A DNA stretch of 64,000 nt from Nicotiana tabacum (taxonomy: Eukaryota; Streptophyta; Magnoliopsida; Solanales; Solanaceae): the NCBI RefSeq assembly GCF_000715075.1, contig NC_134096.1, positions 63,249,854-63,313,853 of the forward strand. The letters are read 5' to 3'. This document shows, one piece after another, positions 12,070 through 23,786 of the stretch; the first letter of the stretch is position 1; every line of letters starts with the position of its first letter. Made by a program: the position numbers and the translations under genes. The notes below the pieces were generated by a model. It saw only the letters and a list, made by a program, of their open reading frames with translations. It ran no database searches and was not told the DNA's origin.

Positions 12070-13162
12070 TTATTCATCGTTCTTCGTGCCAAGTTTGTAG
12101 GATCCCTTTCCGATAATATCGAGGGCCCGATACGGTCCCTCCCAGTTCGGGCCAAGTTTTCCTTCGTTTGGGTCTCGAGTATTGATGGTGACCTTCCTCA
12201 GAACCAAGTCCCTGATTTTAAAGTGTCGAAGATTGGCTCTTCGATTGTAGTACCTTTCGATCCATTGTTTCTGTGCGACCATTCGAATGCGGGCGGCTTC
12301 CCATTTTTCATCTAGCAATTCGAGGCTTGTATTCATATCCTTATGATTTGACTCTTTCGTTTCATATAGAAACCTGACGCTGGGTTCCCCGACTTTAACC
12401 GGGATCAGAGCTTCGGCGCCATATACTTAAGAGAACGGTGTTTCCCCCGTACTGGATTTTGATGTTGTTCGATATGCCCAAAGGAATTCGGGCAATATGT
12501 CTCTCCATTTTCCCTTAGCGTCGTTCAATCATTTTTTTAGATTTTGAATGATGGTCTTGTTTGTCGATTCGGCCTGTCTGTTCCCACTAGGATGATATGG
12601 CGTTGACAAGATCTTTTTTATTTTTTTATCTTCGAGAAACTTTGTCACTTTATTGCCGATGAATTGCTTTCCATTGTCGCATACAATCTCGGCAGGCATC
12701 CCGAATCGCATATAATGTGGTCCAGATGAAGTTTATGACTTCTTTCTCTCTAATTTTCTCGAAAGCCTGTGCTTCAACCCACTTAGAGAAATAGTTAGTC
12801 ATAAATAAAATAAATTTAGCTTTACCTGGGGTCGATGGTAGAGGGCCAACGATATCCATTCTCCATTTCATGAATGGCCATGGGGATAAGACTGAGTGGA
12901 GTTGCTCTCCGGGTTGGTGAATTATCGGCGCATACCTTTGACATTTGTCGCACTTTCTAACAAACTCTTTTGTATCCTTTTCCATATCAGCCCAATAGTA
13001 TCCAGCTCTGATGACTTTGTGAACCAATGATTCGGCACCAGATTGATTTCCACAAGTGCCCTCGTGGATTTCTCGTAGGACGTAGTTGGCATCTCCTGGT
13101 CCCAAACATATTGCCAATGGTCCATGGAACATCCTTCTATATAGTGTTCCATTTTCGGCCAA
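12070..13162 (-). pseudogene. Tat-type element 1 integrase
   Basis: N-terminal zinc-finger region HEGTCGNQSG then CDKCQ near 12950-13070, where the second metal-binding His appears replaced by Gln. In the catalytic core, RMDIVGPLPSTPGKAKF gives the first Asp and IVCDNGKQFIG (near 12660-12690) the second. The Glu lies in GNRQAESTNK near 12560. The C-terminal piece (12336-12070) has the usual RDLVLRKV and GPNWEGPYRALDIIGKGSY segments that bind DNA. At least three frame or stop breaks occur (near 12720, 12530 and 12340). Confidence 0.87.
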
Positions 13163-13297
13163 TGTGAATCATGCAACCTTTGTACGTAGAGTCCTCGATT
13201 TCTTAGGATCCGATGGAAGCTTCCCGTTCTTTAGGTACTCGATATATTTGTTCCTCCAATCCCAGGTCAGACTTGTGGATTTGATTTCAGCGTGGCC

Positions 13298-15217
13298 TTA
13301 TTCGATTACTGACCTTGAAAGTGGTACGATAGTCCCTGAGCTAATCTCATCGTCTTTGACTGATGACCCTAAATTTGCAAGTGCATCATCCTCGCTATTT
13401 TGTTCTCGAGGCACATGCTGTAGGGTCCATTCTTTAAACCGATGTAGAGTCACCTGTAATTTGTCCAAGTACCTCTGCATTCGATCTTCTCGAACCTCGA
13501 AAGTTATGTTTACTTGGTTTACCACAAGTAGGGAGTCACAGTTGGCCTCGATGACCTCTGCTCCCAAACGTTTAGCTATCTCTAGACCTGCAATCATGGC
13601 CTCATACTCGGCCTCATTGTTAGTTAACTTAGAAGTTTTGATAGCTTGTCTAATTGTATTACCCATGGGCGGCTTCAAAACAATGCCTAGCCCGGACCTC
13701 TTCACATTCAAAGCGTCGTTTGTGAAGAGGGTCCACACCCCCGATGATGTACCCGACTTTAATAATAATTCCTTTTCGACCTCGGGTACGAGGGCTGGCG
13801 TAAAGTCGGCCACGATGTCTGCTAAGATTTGGGACTTGATGGCCGTTCGGGGTCGATACTCAATATCGTACCCACTAATCTCGACGGCCCATTTGGCTAA
13901 TCGGCCCGAAAGTTCAGGCTTATGCAAAATATTGCGAAGGGGATAAGTAGTCACCACACAGATCGGGTGACACTGAAAATATGATTTTAATTTTCTAGAG
14001 GCGCTTATTAGGGCAAGCGCTAATTTTTCTAAGTTTGGGTATTGGGTCTCGGTGTTACCTAAAGTTCGACTAACATAGTAAACAGGGAATTGCGTACCTT
14101 GCTCTTCTCGAATTAGGACCCCACTTACCGCGATTTCTGAGACTGCTAAGTACAAGTAGAGTCACTCATCCGCTTTCGGAGTATGAAGCAGTGGCAGGTT
14201 CGAGAGGTACCGCTTTAATTCTTCCAATGCTTGTTGGCATTCCTGGGTCCATGCAAAACTTTTCTTCTTTTTGAGCAATGGGAAGAACCTGTGACTTCTA
14301 TCTGAAGACCTCGTGATGAATCGACCTAGGGCAGCTATGTGCCCTGTTAATCTTTGTACGACCTTAACATTGTCCATGACTGTGATGTCTTCGATTGCCT
14401 TGATCTTATCGGGGTTGATTTTGATTCCCCTATTAGATACCATAAAGCCGAGGAACTTACCCGAGCCGACCCCGAATGCACATTTCTCCGGGATGAGCTT
14501 CATGTTGTTTTTCTTTAGTATATGAAAGGTCTCCTACAAATGTGTCAAATGATCCTTTACTCGCACTGCTCGCAGGGACTTAACTAGCATATCGTCAATA
14601 TAAATCTCCATTGATTTACCTATTTATTCTTTGAACGTTCGATTTACTAAGCATTGATAAGTACCACCAGCATTTTATAGTCCAAACGACATTACATTAT
14701 AACAATATGTGTCGTACTTAGTGATGAATGAAGTCTTTTCCCGATCCTCCGGATTCATTTGTATTTGATTGTACCCGGAGTAGGCATCGAGAAAACTAAG
14801 GATCTCGTGGTCGGCCGTGGCATCAATCATGCGATCGATATTTGACAGAGGAAAAGAGTCTTTAGGGCATGCTTTGTTTAAATCTTTATAGTCTACGCAT
14901 ATTCTAAGTTTATTTCCCTTTTTAGGGACTACGACTACGTTTGCTAACCATTCAGGATATTTTACCTCTCGAATGGATCCTATTTTATTAAGTTTGGCTA
15001 TCTCGTCCTTGATGAATGCATGTTTTACCTCGGATTGGGGCCTTCTCTTTTGTTTTACTGGGCGAAACTTTGGGTCCAAGCTCAGTCGATGTGTAGTGAT
15101 CTCTGGCGGGATCCCTGTCATATCTAGGTGGGACCAAGCAAAACAATCCATATTATTGATATGAAATTTAATGAGTTTTTTCCTGAGCTCTAGGGTTAAC
15201 CCCATACCCAGGTACAC
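13298..15217 (-). pseudogene. Tat-type element 1 RT and double RNase H
   Basis: RT fingers and palm are visible as VDYKDLNKACPKDSFPL and SFLDAYSGYNQIQM in the first piece (15217-14675). A frame break follows, in which YIDDMLVK lies near 14575-14605. The thumb and connection resume at 14503-14162 (EKCAFGVGSGKFLGFMVS). The RT-linked RNase H is at 14155-13800 (IREEQGTQFPVYYVSRTL). A second RNase H of cellular type follows at 13760-13340, with TNDALNVKRSGLGIVL, NNEAEYEAMIAGL and NCDSLLVVNQ. The paired RNase H domains point to the Tat lineage. The catalytic first aspartate context of the second domain reads FTNDA, where FTDGA-like words are usual, so it may be altered. Confidence 0.87.
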
Positions 15218-15472
15218 CTTTTGATCGGGTAGATGCTCGATTAGTATGACTTGCTCCAGTTCTTCGACTGTCGATTTGGTAGCATCAGAATCCTCTGGGA
15301 TTATGAAGGATCAAGGGATCCAGTAGTTATCGTCCTCATCCGTTCCCTGCTTCTCCGACTAAGACGAGGCCGGTGGCCGTGGTTGCTATTTAGCTTCCTA
15401 TTTTCCTTTAGACTCCGATACCTTTGTTGACAAAAGCGCTGATACCGGTATTACTTCGTCGACCGCGAATAT

Positions 15473-15925
15473 CTATTTGACAGCATGCTGTTCCCCATAC
15501 AGCATTTTTACTCCATCCAGTGTTAGGAACTTCAGCATTTGGTGAAGGGTTGAGGGGACCGCCCTTATGTTGTGGATCCATGGTTTTCCGAGCTGTGCGT
15601 TGTATCTCATATCGCCCTCGATCACATGGAACTTTGTTTCTTGAATAGTTCCGACTATATTTACTAGTAGGATGATTTCACTTTTAGTTGTTTCACTCGC
15701 TATGTTGAAACCATTGAGAATCCGAGCTGCGGGTACGATCTGATCTTGTAGGCCGAGTTGCTCTATGCCCCTTGATCGAATAATGTTGGCCAAGCTTCCT
15801 AGATCAATTAAAACACGTTTAACCTGAATTTTATTCATAAGGATAGAGATTACCAAAGCATTATTGTGGGGTTGTGAGATCCCTTCTGCTTCCTCATCTT
15901 TGAATGATAAAGTGCCTTCTGGCAC
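15473..15925 (-). pseudogene. Tat-type element 1 protease region
   Basis: About 150 residues beginning after an in-frame stop that now separates it from gag. The aspartic protease core is seen as RVLIDLGSLANII (family form D-x-G-S). It is followed by a QLGLQDQI-type strand and a conserved region with LGKPWIHNIRAVPSTLHQMLKF, as in retropepsins of this lineage. The protease would cut the Gag-Pol precursor. The open stretch ends before RT, and about 250 bp between 15218 and 15472 contains further stops. Confidence 0.8.
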
Positions 15926-15937
15926 ATAATATCGAGT

Positions 15938-17697
15938 TCATTTTTCCCTGGTGATTGATACTTTAGTGCGTTTGAACACGGGTCCTTGTAGAATATCGAC
16001 CCCACCAATGATCATATGAATCACGTGATGTGGTACTTCCTGCTCGTTTTTCCTGTTCGCATCCCTGTCTTTAAAATGGTTTTTAGCCCGGTCTCTCAAG
16101 AATTCTCGAAGGTGACCCTCTTTGAATAGACGGGCCACCTCCTCCCTTAGTTGTCTGCAGTATTCGGTTCTATGACTATGTGTACCATGGTATTTGCATA
16201 TTTGATTGGGGTTTCTTTGGGATGGATCAGTTTGTAGGGGTCTAGGCCATCTAGTATTTTTGATTCTCCCAATAGCTGACACAATACCTGATGCGTCGAT
16301 GCTGAAGTTGTATTCTGATAATCGTGGTGCTTTTGTGGGATCAGCATGTTTATCGAAGCCACTTTTGCTCATGAGCCCTCAAGAGCTCTGTCCTCGATCG
16401 TTCCTTCGATTGTTTCGGATGGGATTGCATCCTGGGCCGCTGTTTCTACCATCTGCGTTGTATGGTTGATACCGATCTCTGTTCGACCGGGGTTCTCTGT
16501 CGATATCCCTTTGAGTTCTGCCGACGAGCCTGATTGGATAAACAGAACCAGAAGGGGTCCCCAATTGATCATAATCGACCCTGATCTTTGACTGGTACCG
16601 ATTATGTACATCGGCCCAGGTTACCATTGGATATTCAATTAAATTCTGCTTTAGCTGTCGTGATGCCACCGAACTTCGTTCGTTCAAACCCTGAGTAAAG
16701 GCTTGAACAGCCCAATCGTCTATTACCGGTGGTAGTTCCATGCGTTCCATCTGGAACCGAGATATGAATTCTCTCAACATTTCGTTGTCTTTTTGTTTCA
16801 CCTTGAAGAGGTCCGACTTCCTAGTTGCAACCTTTATTGCTCCTGCATGTGCCTTTGCGAAGTAGTCTGCAAGCATAGCGAAGGAATCTATGGAATTAGG
16901 CGGCAAATTATGGTACCATATCATTTCTCCTTTCGACAAGGTTTCTCCAAATTTCTTCAGTAAAATAGATTCAATCTTATCGTCTTCCAAGTCATTCCCT
17001 TTTATTGCGCATGTATAAGAAGTGACATGCTCATTAGGGTCGATGGTCCCATTATACTTAGGAATTTCTGGCATTCGGAATTTCTTCGGAATGAGTTTCG
17101 GAGCCGCACTTGGAGGGAAAGGCTTCTGTACGAATTTCTTTGAATCCATACCTTTTAGAATCGGCGGCACCCCCGGTTTTGGTCAACCCGGGAGTTGTAT
17201 GTCTCCACTTTCTTGTCATTTGCCTCAATTTTCTTTTGTACTGATTCAATCCGTTTAGTGAGCTTCTCGAGAATTTTCATAACGGCGGGGTCAGTCCCCG
17301 ATTCGTTGGCGTTTGACCTTTCCGGCATAGGTTCGATCCTGTGGACGACTTCTGGTTCGATCTTACTCGGTGTTCGGTGCTGATTTTGTAGTTGTGCTAT
17401 AGCGGCTTGTTGAGCGTGTAATATTTCGAATATCAATTGGAGGCTTACTCCACCATCTTCTCTGCCCTGCATACTTCGACTACCTGATCGAACTTCCCTG
17501 CGTACGCTACCTTCGGGATCAACGTCCAAATTTGCATTTAGGGCGACATATGAACTGACATCAACGGGATTTGCAATTGGTGCTCCCTCGAGGTCAGCCT
17601 GAGGCATCTCGATTCCTGGGGCGGCTATATTATCATTTTTCCTATGAAATTCGAGTCCGTTGTCACCATGTGTAGGCGTTACTTGTGAGTTTGACAT
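15938..17697 (-). pseudogene. Tat-type element 1 gag, frameshifted
   Basis: Gag capsid protein of the element. The start is taken at 17695-17697 (MSNSQVTPTHGDN), because the second copy has the matching start at 22026. Three overlapping or adjacent open pieces in different frames (to 17155, 16379 and 15938) show frameshifts. The middle piece matches the retrotransposon gag domain (MIWYHNLPPNSIDSFAMLAD and SRFQMERMELPP stretches). The last piece carries a zinc-knuckle-like CKYHGTHSHRTEYC, that is C-x2-H-x4-H-x4-C. The leader region has a predicted coiled-coil, glutamate- and lysine-rich part just before the gag domain. Confidence 0.88.
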
Positions 17698-17788
17698 GTT
17701 TATCCTAAAAATAAAGATTCTTACGAGAACAAGTGTAAAGCAGTGTGTGTTATCACAATCAGTATTAAGCAATCACTATTATCCTTAG

Positions 17789-17807
17789 CCCCACGGTAGG
17801 CGCCAAA
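17789..17807 (-). promoter_or_regulatory. Tat-type element 1 primer-binding site
   Basis: The minus strand reads TTGGCGCCTACCGTGGGG two bases inside the 5' LTR. The same word recurs just after the 5' LTRs at 21914 and 36499, which supports its role. The tRNA species was not assigned. Confidence 0.8.
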
Positions 17808-17808
17808 C

Positions 17809-18451
17809 TGTTTACCCTTAAAATTAGATAACAATTTAACTTATAATGAGGTTCTAAGGACATATGATTTCACTTAATACCAATTGATAAATATGAAGAT
17901 TAATAACAGAAATGAACTATAAAGTAAAGCAAACCAGTTCTAGAATGGAACTCAGCCCTCGAGTTTGGATACCCTCGAACTGGTTGATGCAAGAACAATT
18001 AAAATATAACAAGCTGATGAATAATAGTATAAATGAGAAAGAGAATTATATTGCTTTTATATCTGTGAACAATATGTCTTACAAATGATTAGAACCCTTC
18101 TTTAAATAGTAGAAGAATTCCACTTATGGTATAATTCTAATTACATAAGGAAATCCCATGATTAGCTAATTAACCGTTCCTGATTTGATCCGTTTCGAGA
18201 TTTACGCCATGATCCTCGACCAGTCACGGATATCTCGCCTTTCTGTTATTATGCAATCTTCGATCTTGCTCGATGTCTGTCTCATTTAGCTTCGATCGCT
18301 ACTAGCCTCGATCTCGACATGTACTTCGATTATGAACTCGGTACCTTATCCTCGTGATTTAGTCTGGTCCATTACGAGACCATCCTTCGATGCAACCTAC
18401 CGGTCTCGATCAAATAGTAAAATCGGATGGCCCCAGTTTTAACCGTATACA
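17809..18451 (-). repeat. Tat-type element 1, 5' LTR
   Basis: 643 bp, TGTTTACCC to GTATACA on the plus strand, adjoining the primer-binding site on its left and the CAACC duplication on its right. Minus-strand transcription of the element would start inside it. Confidence 0.95.
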
Positions 18452-18456
18452 CAACC

Positions 18457-19172
18457 TAGAGCGTGTTATACTTTTTTTATAACGCCTAGAGCGTGTTATA
18501 CTATCCAAAGCTTCCCCAAATAGTCTTGATCGTAATCATAATTGTTGTTGCTATCATAATGCGATCGATACCCACTATATCGGTTTACTGAAACACTAGG
18601 TCGGGGAACTGGAACTTGTGTGTGTGAGTTTGGCGCTCTAAAAACTAGCATGACGTTGAGAATGTCACAAAATTTGGTGAAATTCCGTTATCATCTTCTG
18701 TTTGTATCCGTATAGAATAAGAGAAGCAAATCAATGTGATGATATCAAATGTCAAAATAAAAATTCAACAAGTGTCAAGTTTTAGGACAAAACTAATTAG
18801 GTTAGTTAATAATTAGTTACTCTTTTTGAATTTGCATTTAAAACAATTAAATATCTATATATTTTTAAGGAAACTATTATAAAAAGAAAAATATATATAA
18901 ATATATAACTTCAATGTAGAGATATATAAAATAATAAGACTAATTTATTTTTTGAGATGACAAAGTTTTTGAATAATAATTCATACGGTCATGCTATATG
19001 CTACATGGATAAGATAAAACTAAAGACAATAACATAAACAATAATTTCAAGAAATAAATAAAATATATAAAGATATAATTTTACTTCTTATGTAGAATCT
19101 TAATAAAAAAAATTAAACTTTCATATTACATACAAATGGAAAGAAGAATTAAATTTAATTTCTTATTAAAAA

Positions 19173-19225
<53 letters not shown>

Positions 19226-20549
19226 GTAGTAGATTTATGACATATATTAAAAGAACTTTTCTATTTAACCTTTGAACTAATTCAACACCATCCATTTAAA
19301 AATATTATAATAATTATATTCGTATTATAGATAAATACTAAATGAAAAAATCAAAATGTTGTAGAACAAAAACTAATGTATAAAGAAAAGAATAGATACA
19401 ATGTGATTCTATTCACACTTTAAATTTATTTGATAAAATTTAGTAAATCAATAATACTAGAAAATATTATTGATAAATTTAAATATAAAAATAATTATGA
19501 GAAAGTCATACAGGATAAAGTCAAGTTAAATTTCAAAAGTAATACAAAATTATACTCATTGTATTATATTAAACTAGTAATTTATTAAAATTCATATGAT
19601 TATTTAATAATATTAAGTAATGGATAATACAATTAGATAAGCAAGGAATAAAAAAGAAATAAACTATTAATTTGTCGAAAAATATAAGAATATAAGACTT
19701 ATAATTAGAATTATGATGAGAAAAGTATTACATATGCACATAACTAAAAATAGTTATAAAGGAAGAATATTATAAATAAATAAAAAGAATTTCAAGCGAT
19801 TGCGTAAAAATGTATATACTAATTAAATTTCTCATGTAGGAAATTTTAGTCAATAATAGAACTCATAATTACATAATGAAAAATACAAAATATAAAGATA
19901 CTATTAGGATATTATGCATAAGATAAGCATAGTATATATATACAGAAATTAATAATTATTAAAAATATTGGTAGTTTTTTTATAAAAATAATAAAAAGTC
20001 TTATATCTTTATACTTTTGATGAATTTAAAATTATAGTTTAGTAAATAAATATTACATTATTTAAATTTTTAGTAAAATACAAATGAAAAAACTAATCAA
20101 ATATTACAGTAGAAAAGAATGTACGAAAAGAGGAGGATATAGATAATTTTATGATATTTATATTTTGAATTAATTAAAAAATAAAATAAAAACAAATAAC
20201 ACTCAAAAGATTATTGATAAATTTAGACCATTGAAGAATTTTGAATAGTATAACATAAGTTTAAAAAAATAAAAATATTTTCAGAGTAAGAAAACATATA
20301 TCTATGTTATATTAAAAGAGAAGTAGTATGAAAATAAGCAAATTGTCAAGTTAATAAAAAGTCACATTAGTAAATGTATAGTACTAAGTACTTGCTAATT
20401 TAATAAAGAATAAATAAGGATCAAATAATTTATTTGATTACTATATGATATGTATCCTTTGATATTGTATAGATTTTGTTATATTTCTGCATACTATGAT
20501 GATATATTAGATCATAATTTTATAAGATTAATATTTATTTATAAACTAG
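18457..20549. other. AT-rich intergenic DNA
   Basis: Over 2 kb of very AT-rich sequence with no supported gene. An 18-bp word CCTAGAGCGTGTTATACT occurs twice 30 bp apart (18455-18472 and 18485-18502) next to the element boundary. A trinucleotide microsatellite lies at 19177-19225. Confidence 0.65.
19177..19225. repeat. (ATA)n microsatellite
   Basis: About 16 uninterrupted AAT/ATA trinucleotide units read directly. Confidence 0.95.
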
Positions 20550-20909
20550 TTATAAGGTATAGGATGAGGCCTTGGTCTGGGGTCTTGGGGGGGGGGGATA
20601 TATATTTAAGGTAGGCTGTGTCGCAATTGGCGAGTTATTAGAGGGCTTGTGTTGCCCAGAAACCGCAAATTTTAGTGTTGTACTGTAGAGTGTCACTAGA
20701 CTAGACAAAAGCTTCACAACATAGGTTGCAATCTCCTCCGTCTCATATTTAACGAAGGCAAAACCTTTAGGATTGTCAGTTTCCTTGTCACGAGGAATGT
20801 ACAAGTCAACAACACGCCCTGCTTGAATTAGAATGCCATATAATACACGATCGGTTACTCTCTCATCCAAATTTCTAATATAAACAGTGCAATTAGGGTT
20901 CTTAGTCAT
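20550..20909 (-). CDS. Short RNA-recognition-motif protein, SF3B4-like
   Basis: A single uninterrupted frame of 119 residues on the minus strand, start ATG at 20907-20909. One RRM covers roughly residues 7-88: the RNP2 strand is CTVYIRNLDE and the RNP1 strand KGFAFVKYET, with the usual aromatic residues kept. The wording resembles the first RRM of splicing factor 3B subunit 4 (SAP49-type), which binds pre-mRNA near the branch site as part of the U2 snRNP. The tail is short and proline-rich (YPPPPRPQ), and the second RRM and long proline tail of true SF3B4 are absent. It could be a small stand-alone RRM gene, a first exon, or a truncated retrocopy. A TATATATAG-like word lies near 21017-21026, about 110 bp upstream, but no promoter was proven. 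Confidence 0.7.
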   Translation of the reverse strand: MTKNPNCTVYIRNLDERVTDRVLYGILIQAGRVVDLYIPRDKETDNPKGFAFVKYETEEIATYVVKLLSSLVTLYSTTLKFAVSGQHKPSNNSPIATQPTLNIYPPPPRPQTKASSYTL

Positions 20910-21270
20910 GGGTGGGATTTAGCTTTATTGGCGTAGAGGAGTAAATTAAATACTCAATAGATTCAAGAAGTACCAGAATTGTGGGGTCACAAGTTTTAAA
21001 TAAAAAAAACAGAGATGTATATATAGGGTTTTAATTTCATTACCGACTTCTACATGGTTTAAGTTTCAATTACAAATCGCTACTATATTGACCATAGTCA
21101 AATGAGATTTTACAAAGTGTATTGCAGAGGCAGAAAAAGCTTGGGATCTCTTTTCTCCCATTTTCATGAGGTTTAGAATGTAAGTTTTTATTTTCAATTG
21201 CATTACCGTCATAAATAAATACTAAATTCTCTTATAGAACCTCCAAAATATACCGATCTATATGTAATTC
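20910..21270. other. Intergenic flank of the second Tat-type element
   Basis: No gene seen. The last 80 bp before the LTR (words CATAAATAAATACTAAATTCTC, partly, and TATAGAACC) resemble 32345-32400, and the sequence right of the element (29560-29690) resembles 32480-32600. The pre-insertion locus therefore looks paralogous to the segment near 32.3-32.6 kb. Confidence 0.55.
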
Positions 21271-21914
21271 TGTATACGGTTAAAATCGAGCCTACCCAAT
21301 TTTTCTATCTGACTGGGACCAGGGAACTGCATCGAAGGTCGGCCCCGTAGTGGATCAGACCAAGGTACGAGGACAAAGTACCAAGTTTGGGATTCGAGGT
21401 ACCTGTCGAGATCGAGGCTACCAACGATCGAGACCGAATAAGACATGCATCGAGCAAGATCGAAGATAACATAATAACAGAGAGGCGAAATATCCGTGAC
21501 TGGTCGAAGATCATAGCGGAATTCTCGGAACTGATCAAATTAGGAACGGTTAATTAGTTAATCATAAGATTTCCTTCTGTAATTAGAGTTATACCATAAG
21601 TAGAATTCTTCTACTATATAAATGGGAGTATTAACCATTTGTAAGGACACATTGTTCACAAATATCAAAGTTATATATTTCTCTTTCTCGTTTATACTAT
21701 TGTGCATAAGTTTGTTATATTTTGATTGTTCTTACATCAACCAGTTCGAGGACATCCAAACTTGAGGGCTGAGTTCCTTCTAACACTGGTTTGCTTTACT
21801 TTATAATTTATTTCTGTTATTAATCTTCATATTTATCAATTGGTATTAAGTGAAATCACGTGTCCTTAGAACCACATTATAAGTTTAATTGTTATTAAAT
21901 TTTAAGGGTAAACA
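21271..21914 (+). repeat. Tat-type element 2, 5' LTR
   Basis: Starts TGTATACGGTTAAAA and ends GGGTAAACA. A TATA box TATATAAA lies at 21615-21622, giving an expected transcription start some 30 bp downstream. The sequence is the reverse complement family partner of 7142-7784. Confidence 0.94.
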
Positions 21915-21916
21915 AT

Positions 21917-21934
21917 TTGGCGCCCACCATAGGG
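21917..21934 (+). promoter_or_regulatory. Tat-type element 2 primer-binding site
   Basis: TTGGCGCCCACCATAGGG starts two bases after the 5' LTR. It is the same site as in elements 1 and 3 with one or two changes. Confidence 0.8.
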
Positions 21935-22025
21935 CTAAGGATAATAGTGATTGCTTAATACTAATTCTGATAACACACACTTATTTACACTTGTTTTCGT
22001 AAGAATCTTTATTTTCAGGATAAAT

Positions 22026-23170
22026 ATGTCAAACTCACAAGCAGCGCCTACACACGGTGACAACGACCACGGATTTCACGGGGAAAATGACAATATAGTT
22101 GCCCCATGGATCGAGGCGCCTCGGGCTGACCTCGAGGGAGCACCAATTGCAAATCCTATCGATGTCAGTTCACATGTTGCCTTAAATGCAAATTTGAGCG
22201 TTGATCCCAAAGGTAGCATACGCAGGGAAGTTCGATCAAGTGGTCGAGGTACTCCGAGCGAAGAAGATGGTGGAGTTAGCCTCCAATTGATATTCGAAAT
22301 GTTACAGGCTCAACAAGCCGCTATAGCACAACTACAAAATCAGCACCGAACACCGAGTAGGATCGAACCAAAAGTCATCCACAGGACCGAGCCTGTGCCG
22401 GAAAGGTCGAACACCAACGAATCGGGAACTGACCCCGCCATTATGAAAATGCTCGAGGAGCTCACTAAACGGATTGAATCGGGAGAAAAGAAAATCGAGG
22501 CAAATGACAAGAAAATAGAGACATACAACTCTTGGGTTGACCAAATATCGAAAAAACCGTCGATTCTAAAGGGTATGAATTCAAAGAAATTCATACAGAA
22601 GCCTTTCCCTCCAAGTGCGGTTCCGAAACCCATTCCGAAAAAATTTCGAATGCCAAAAATTCCTAAGCATAATGGGACCACCGACCCTAATGAGCATGCC
22701 ATTTCTTATATATGCGCAATAAAAGGGAATGACTTGGAAGACGATGAGATTGAATTTGTTTTACTGAAGAAATTTGGAGAAACCTTGTCGAAAGGAGCAA
22801 TGATATGGTACCACAATTTGTCGCCAAATTCTATCGATTCCTTCGCCATGCTTGCAGACCTTTTCATAAAGGTACATGCCGGAGCAATAAAGGTTGCAAC
22901 TAGGAAGTCAGAACTCTTCAAGGTGAAACAAAAAGACAACAAAATGTTGAGGGAATTTGTATCTCGGTTCCAGATGGAACACATGGAACTACCATCGGTC
23001 ACAGACGATTGGGCTGTTCAAGCCTTTACTTAGGGTTTGAACGAATGAAGTTCGGTGGCATCACGACAACTAAAGCAGAATTTAATTGAATATCCAGCGG
23101 TAACGTGGGCCGATGTACAGAATCGGTACCAGTCAAAGATCAGGGTCGAGGATGATCAATTGAGGACCTC
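22026..23170 (+). pseudogene. Tat-type element 2 gag, 3'-truncated
   Basis: Start ATG at 22026 (MSNSQAAPTHGD). The frame stays open for 336 codons to a TAG at 23031-23033, where the relatives read glutamine. A second stop follows within ten codons, and the gag-like reading then continues to the deletion junction near 23170. The coiled-coil leader (EELTKRIESGEKKIEANDK) and the retrotransposon gag domain (MIWYHNLSPNSIDSFAMLAD, MLREFVSRFQMEHMELP) are present. The zinc-knuckle part is lost in the deletion. The long open stretch makes it the best preserved gag of this family in the window, but it still lacks its RNA-binding end. Confidence 0.9.
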
Positions 23171-23786
23171 TTACGAGGGCATCTTCTTCTCCATCGAGGT
23201 CCTCCCCATTCTCGGACCCGCTTTTGCTTCCATCATCATCATCATCGGAAAAGGCCAATGCTCTAGCATCAGCTTCATGCTCTCTAGCCTTTATTATCTC
23301 GTCGGTAAGATCAAAACCTCGAGCGTGGATCTCCTCAAAGGTTTCCCTCCGAGATTGGCATTTGGCGAGTTCAGCAATCCAATGTGCTCGAGTTTAAGCG
23401 GCCTCGGCTGCCTTTATCGCTTGGACTTGAGAGGCTTCAGTATCAGTCTGGTAGGCGGCCACGATCGCCGCTGCCTCGGCCTTTGCCTTTTCGGCTTCAA
23501 ATTTGGCCTTTGTAAGTTCGGAAGCCAACCGAGCCTCGAGCTCCTCTATTTTCTTTGCCTGAGGTGAGCTCTTCTCCTTCGTGCCTCGAAGCTTACTTTC
23601 GAGCGATGACCATTGGGCTTGAGCAACCTTTTTTTTTAGCAAGAAAGCGGTCTATAATTTCTTTCCACCCTAAGGTCGCTGTCTTCATCATGTCGACCTC
23701 CTCGCGGAATTTCTCGATCCGCTCAACCTTCTACTGCAATTGTGAGATTGAAATGTTAGCCACCGTTCTCGAATCGAGCCCATGAG

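Larger units (their letters stand above)
7142..18451 (-). mobile_element. Ty3/gypsy Tat-type retrotransposon with antisense gene, minus strand
   Basis: Complete by structure: two 643-bp LTRs, target duplication CAACC at 7137-7141 and 18452-18456, primer site at 17789-17807 and purine tract at 7785-7805. On the minus strand the order is gag, protease, RT, RNase H, a second RNase H and integrase, so RT precedes integrase as in Ty3/gypsy. A second RNase H after the RT-linked one and an extra antisense, spliced gene before the 3' LTR are known marks of the Tat lineage. The Tat assignment is inferred from this architecture. All coding parts carry stops or frameshifts. Confidence 0.93.

Noticed and set aside
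18455..18502. Repeated CCTAGAGCGTGTTATACT word as a satellite
   Set aside because: Only two copies 30 bp apart are seen; it is a local duplication at most.
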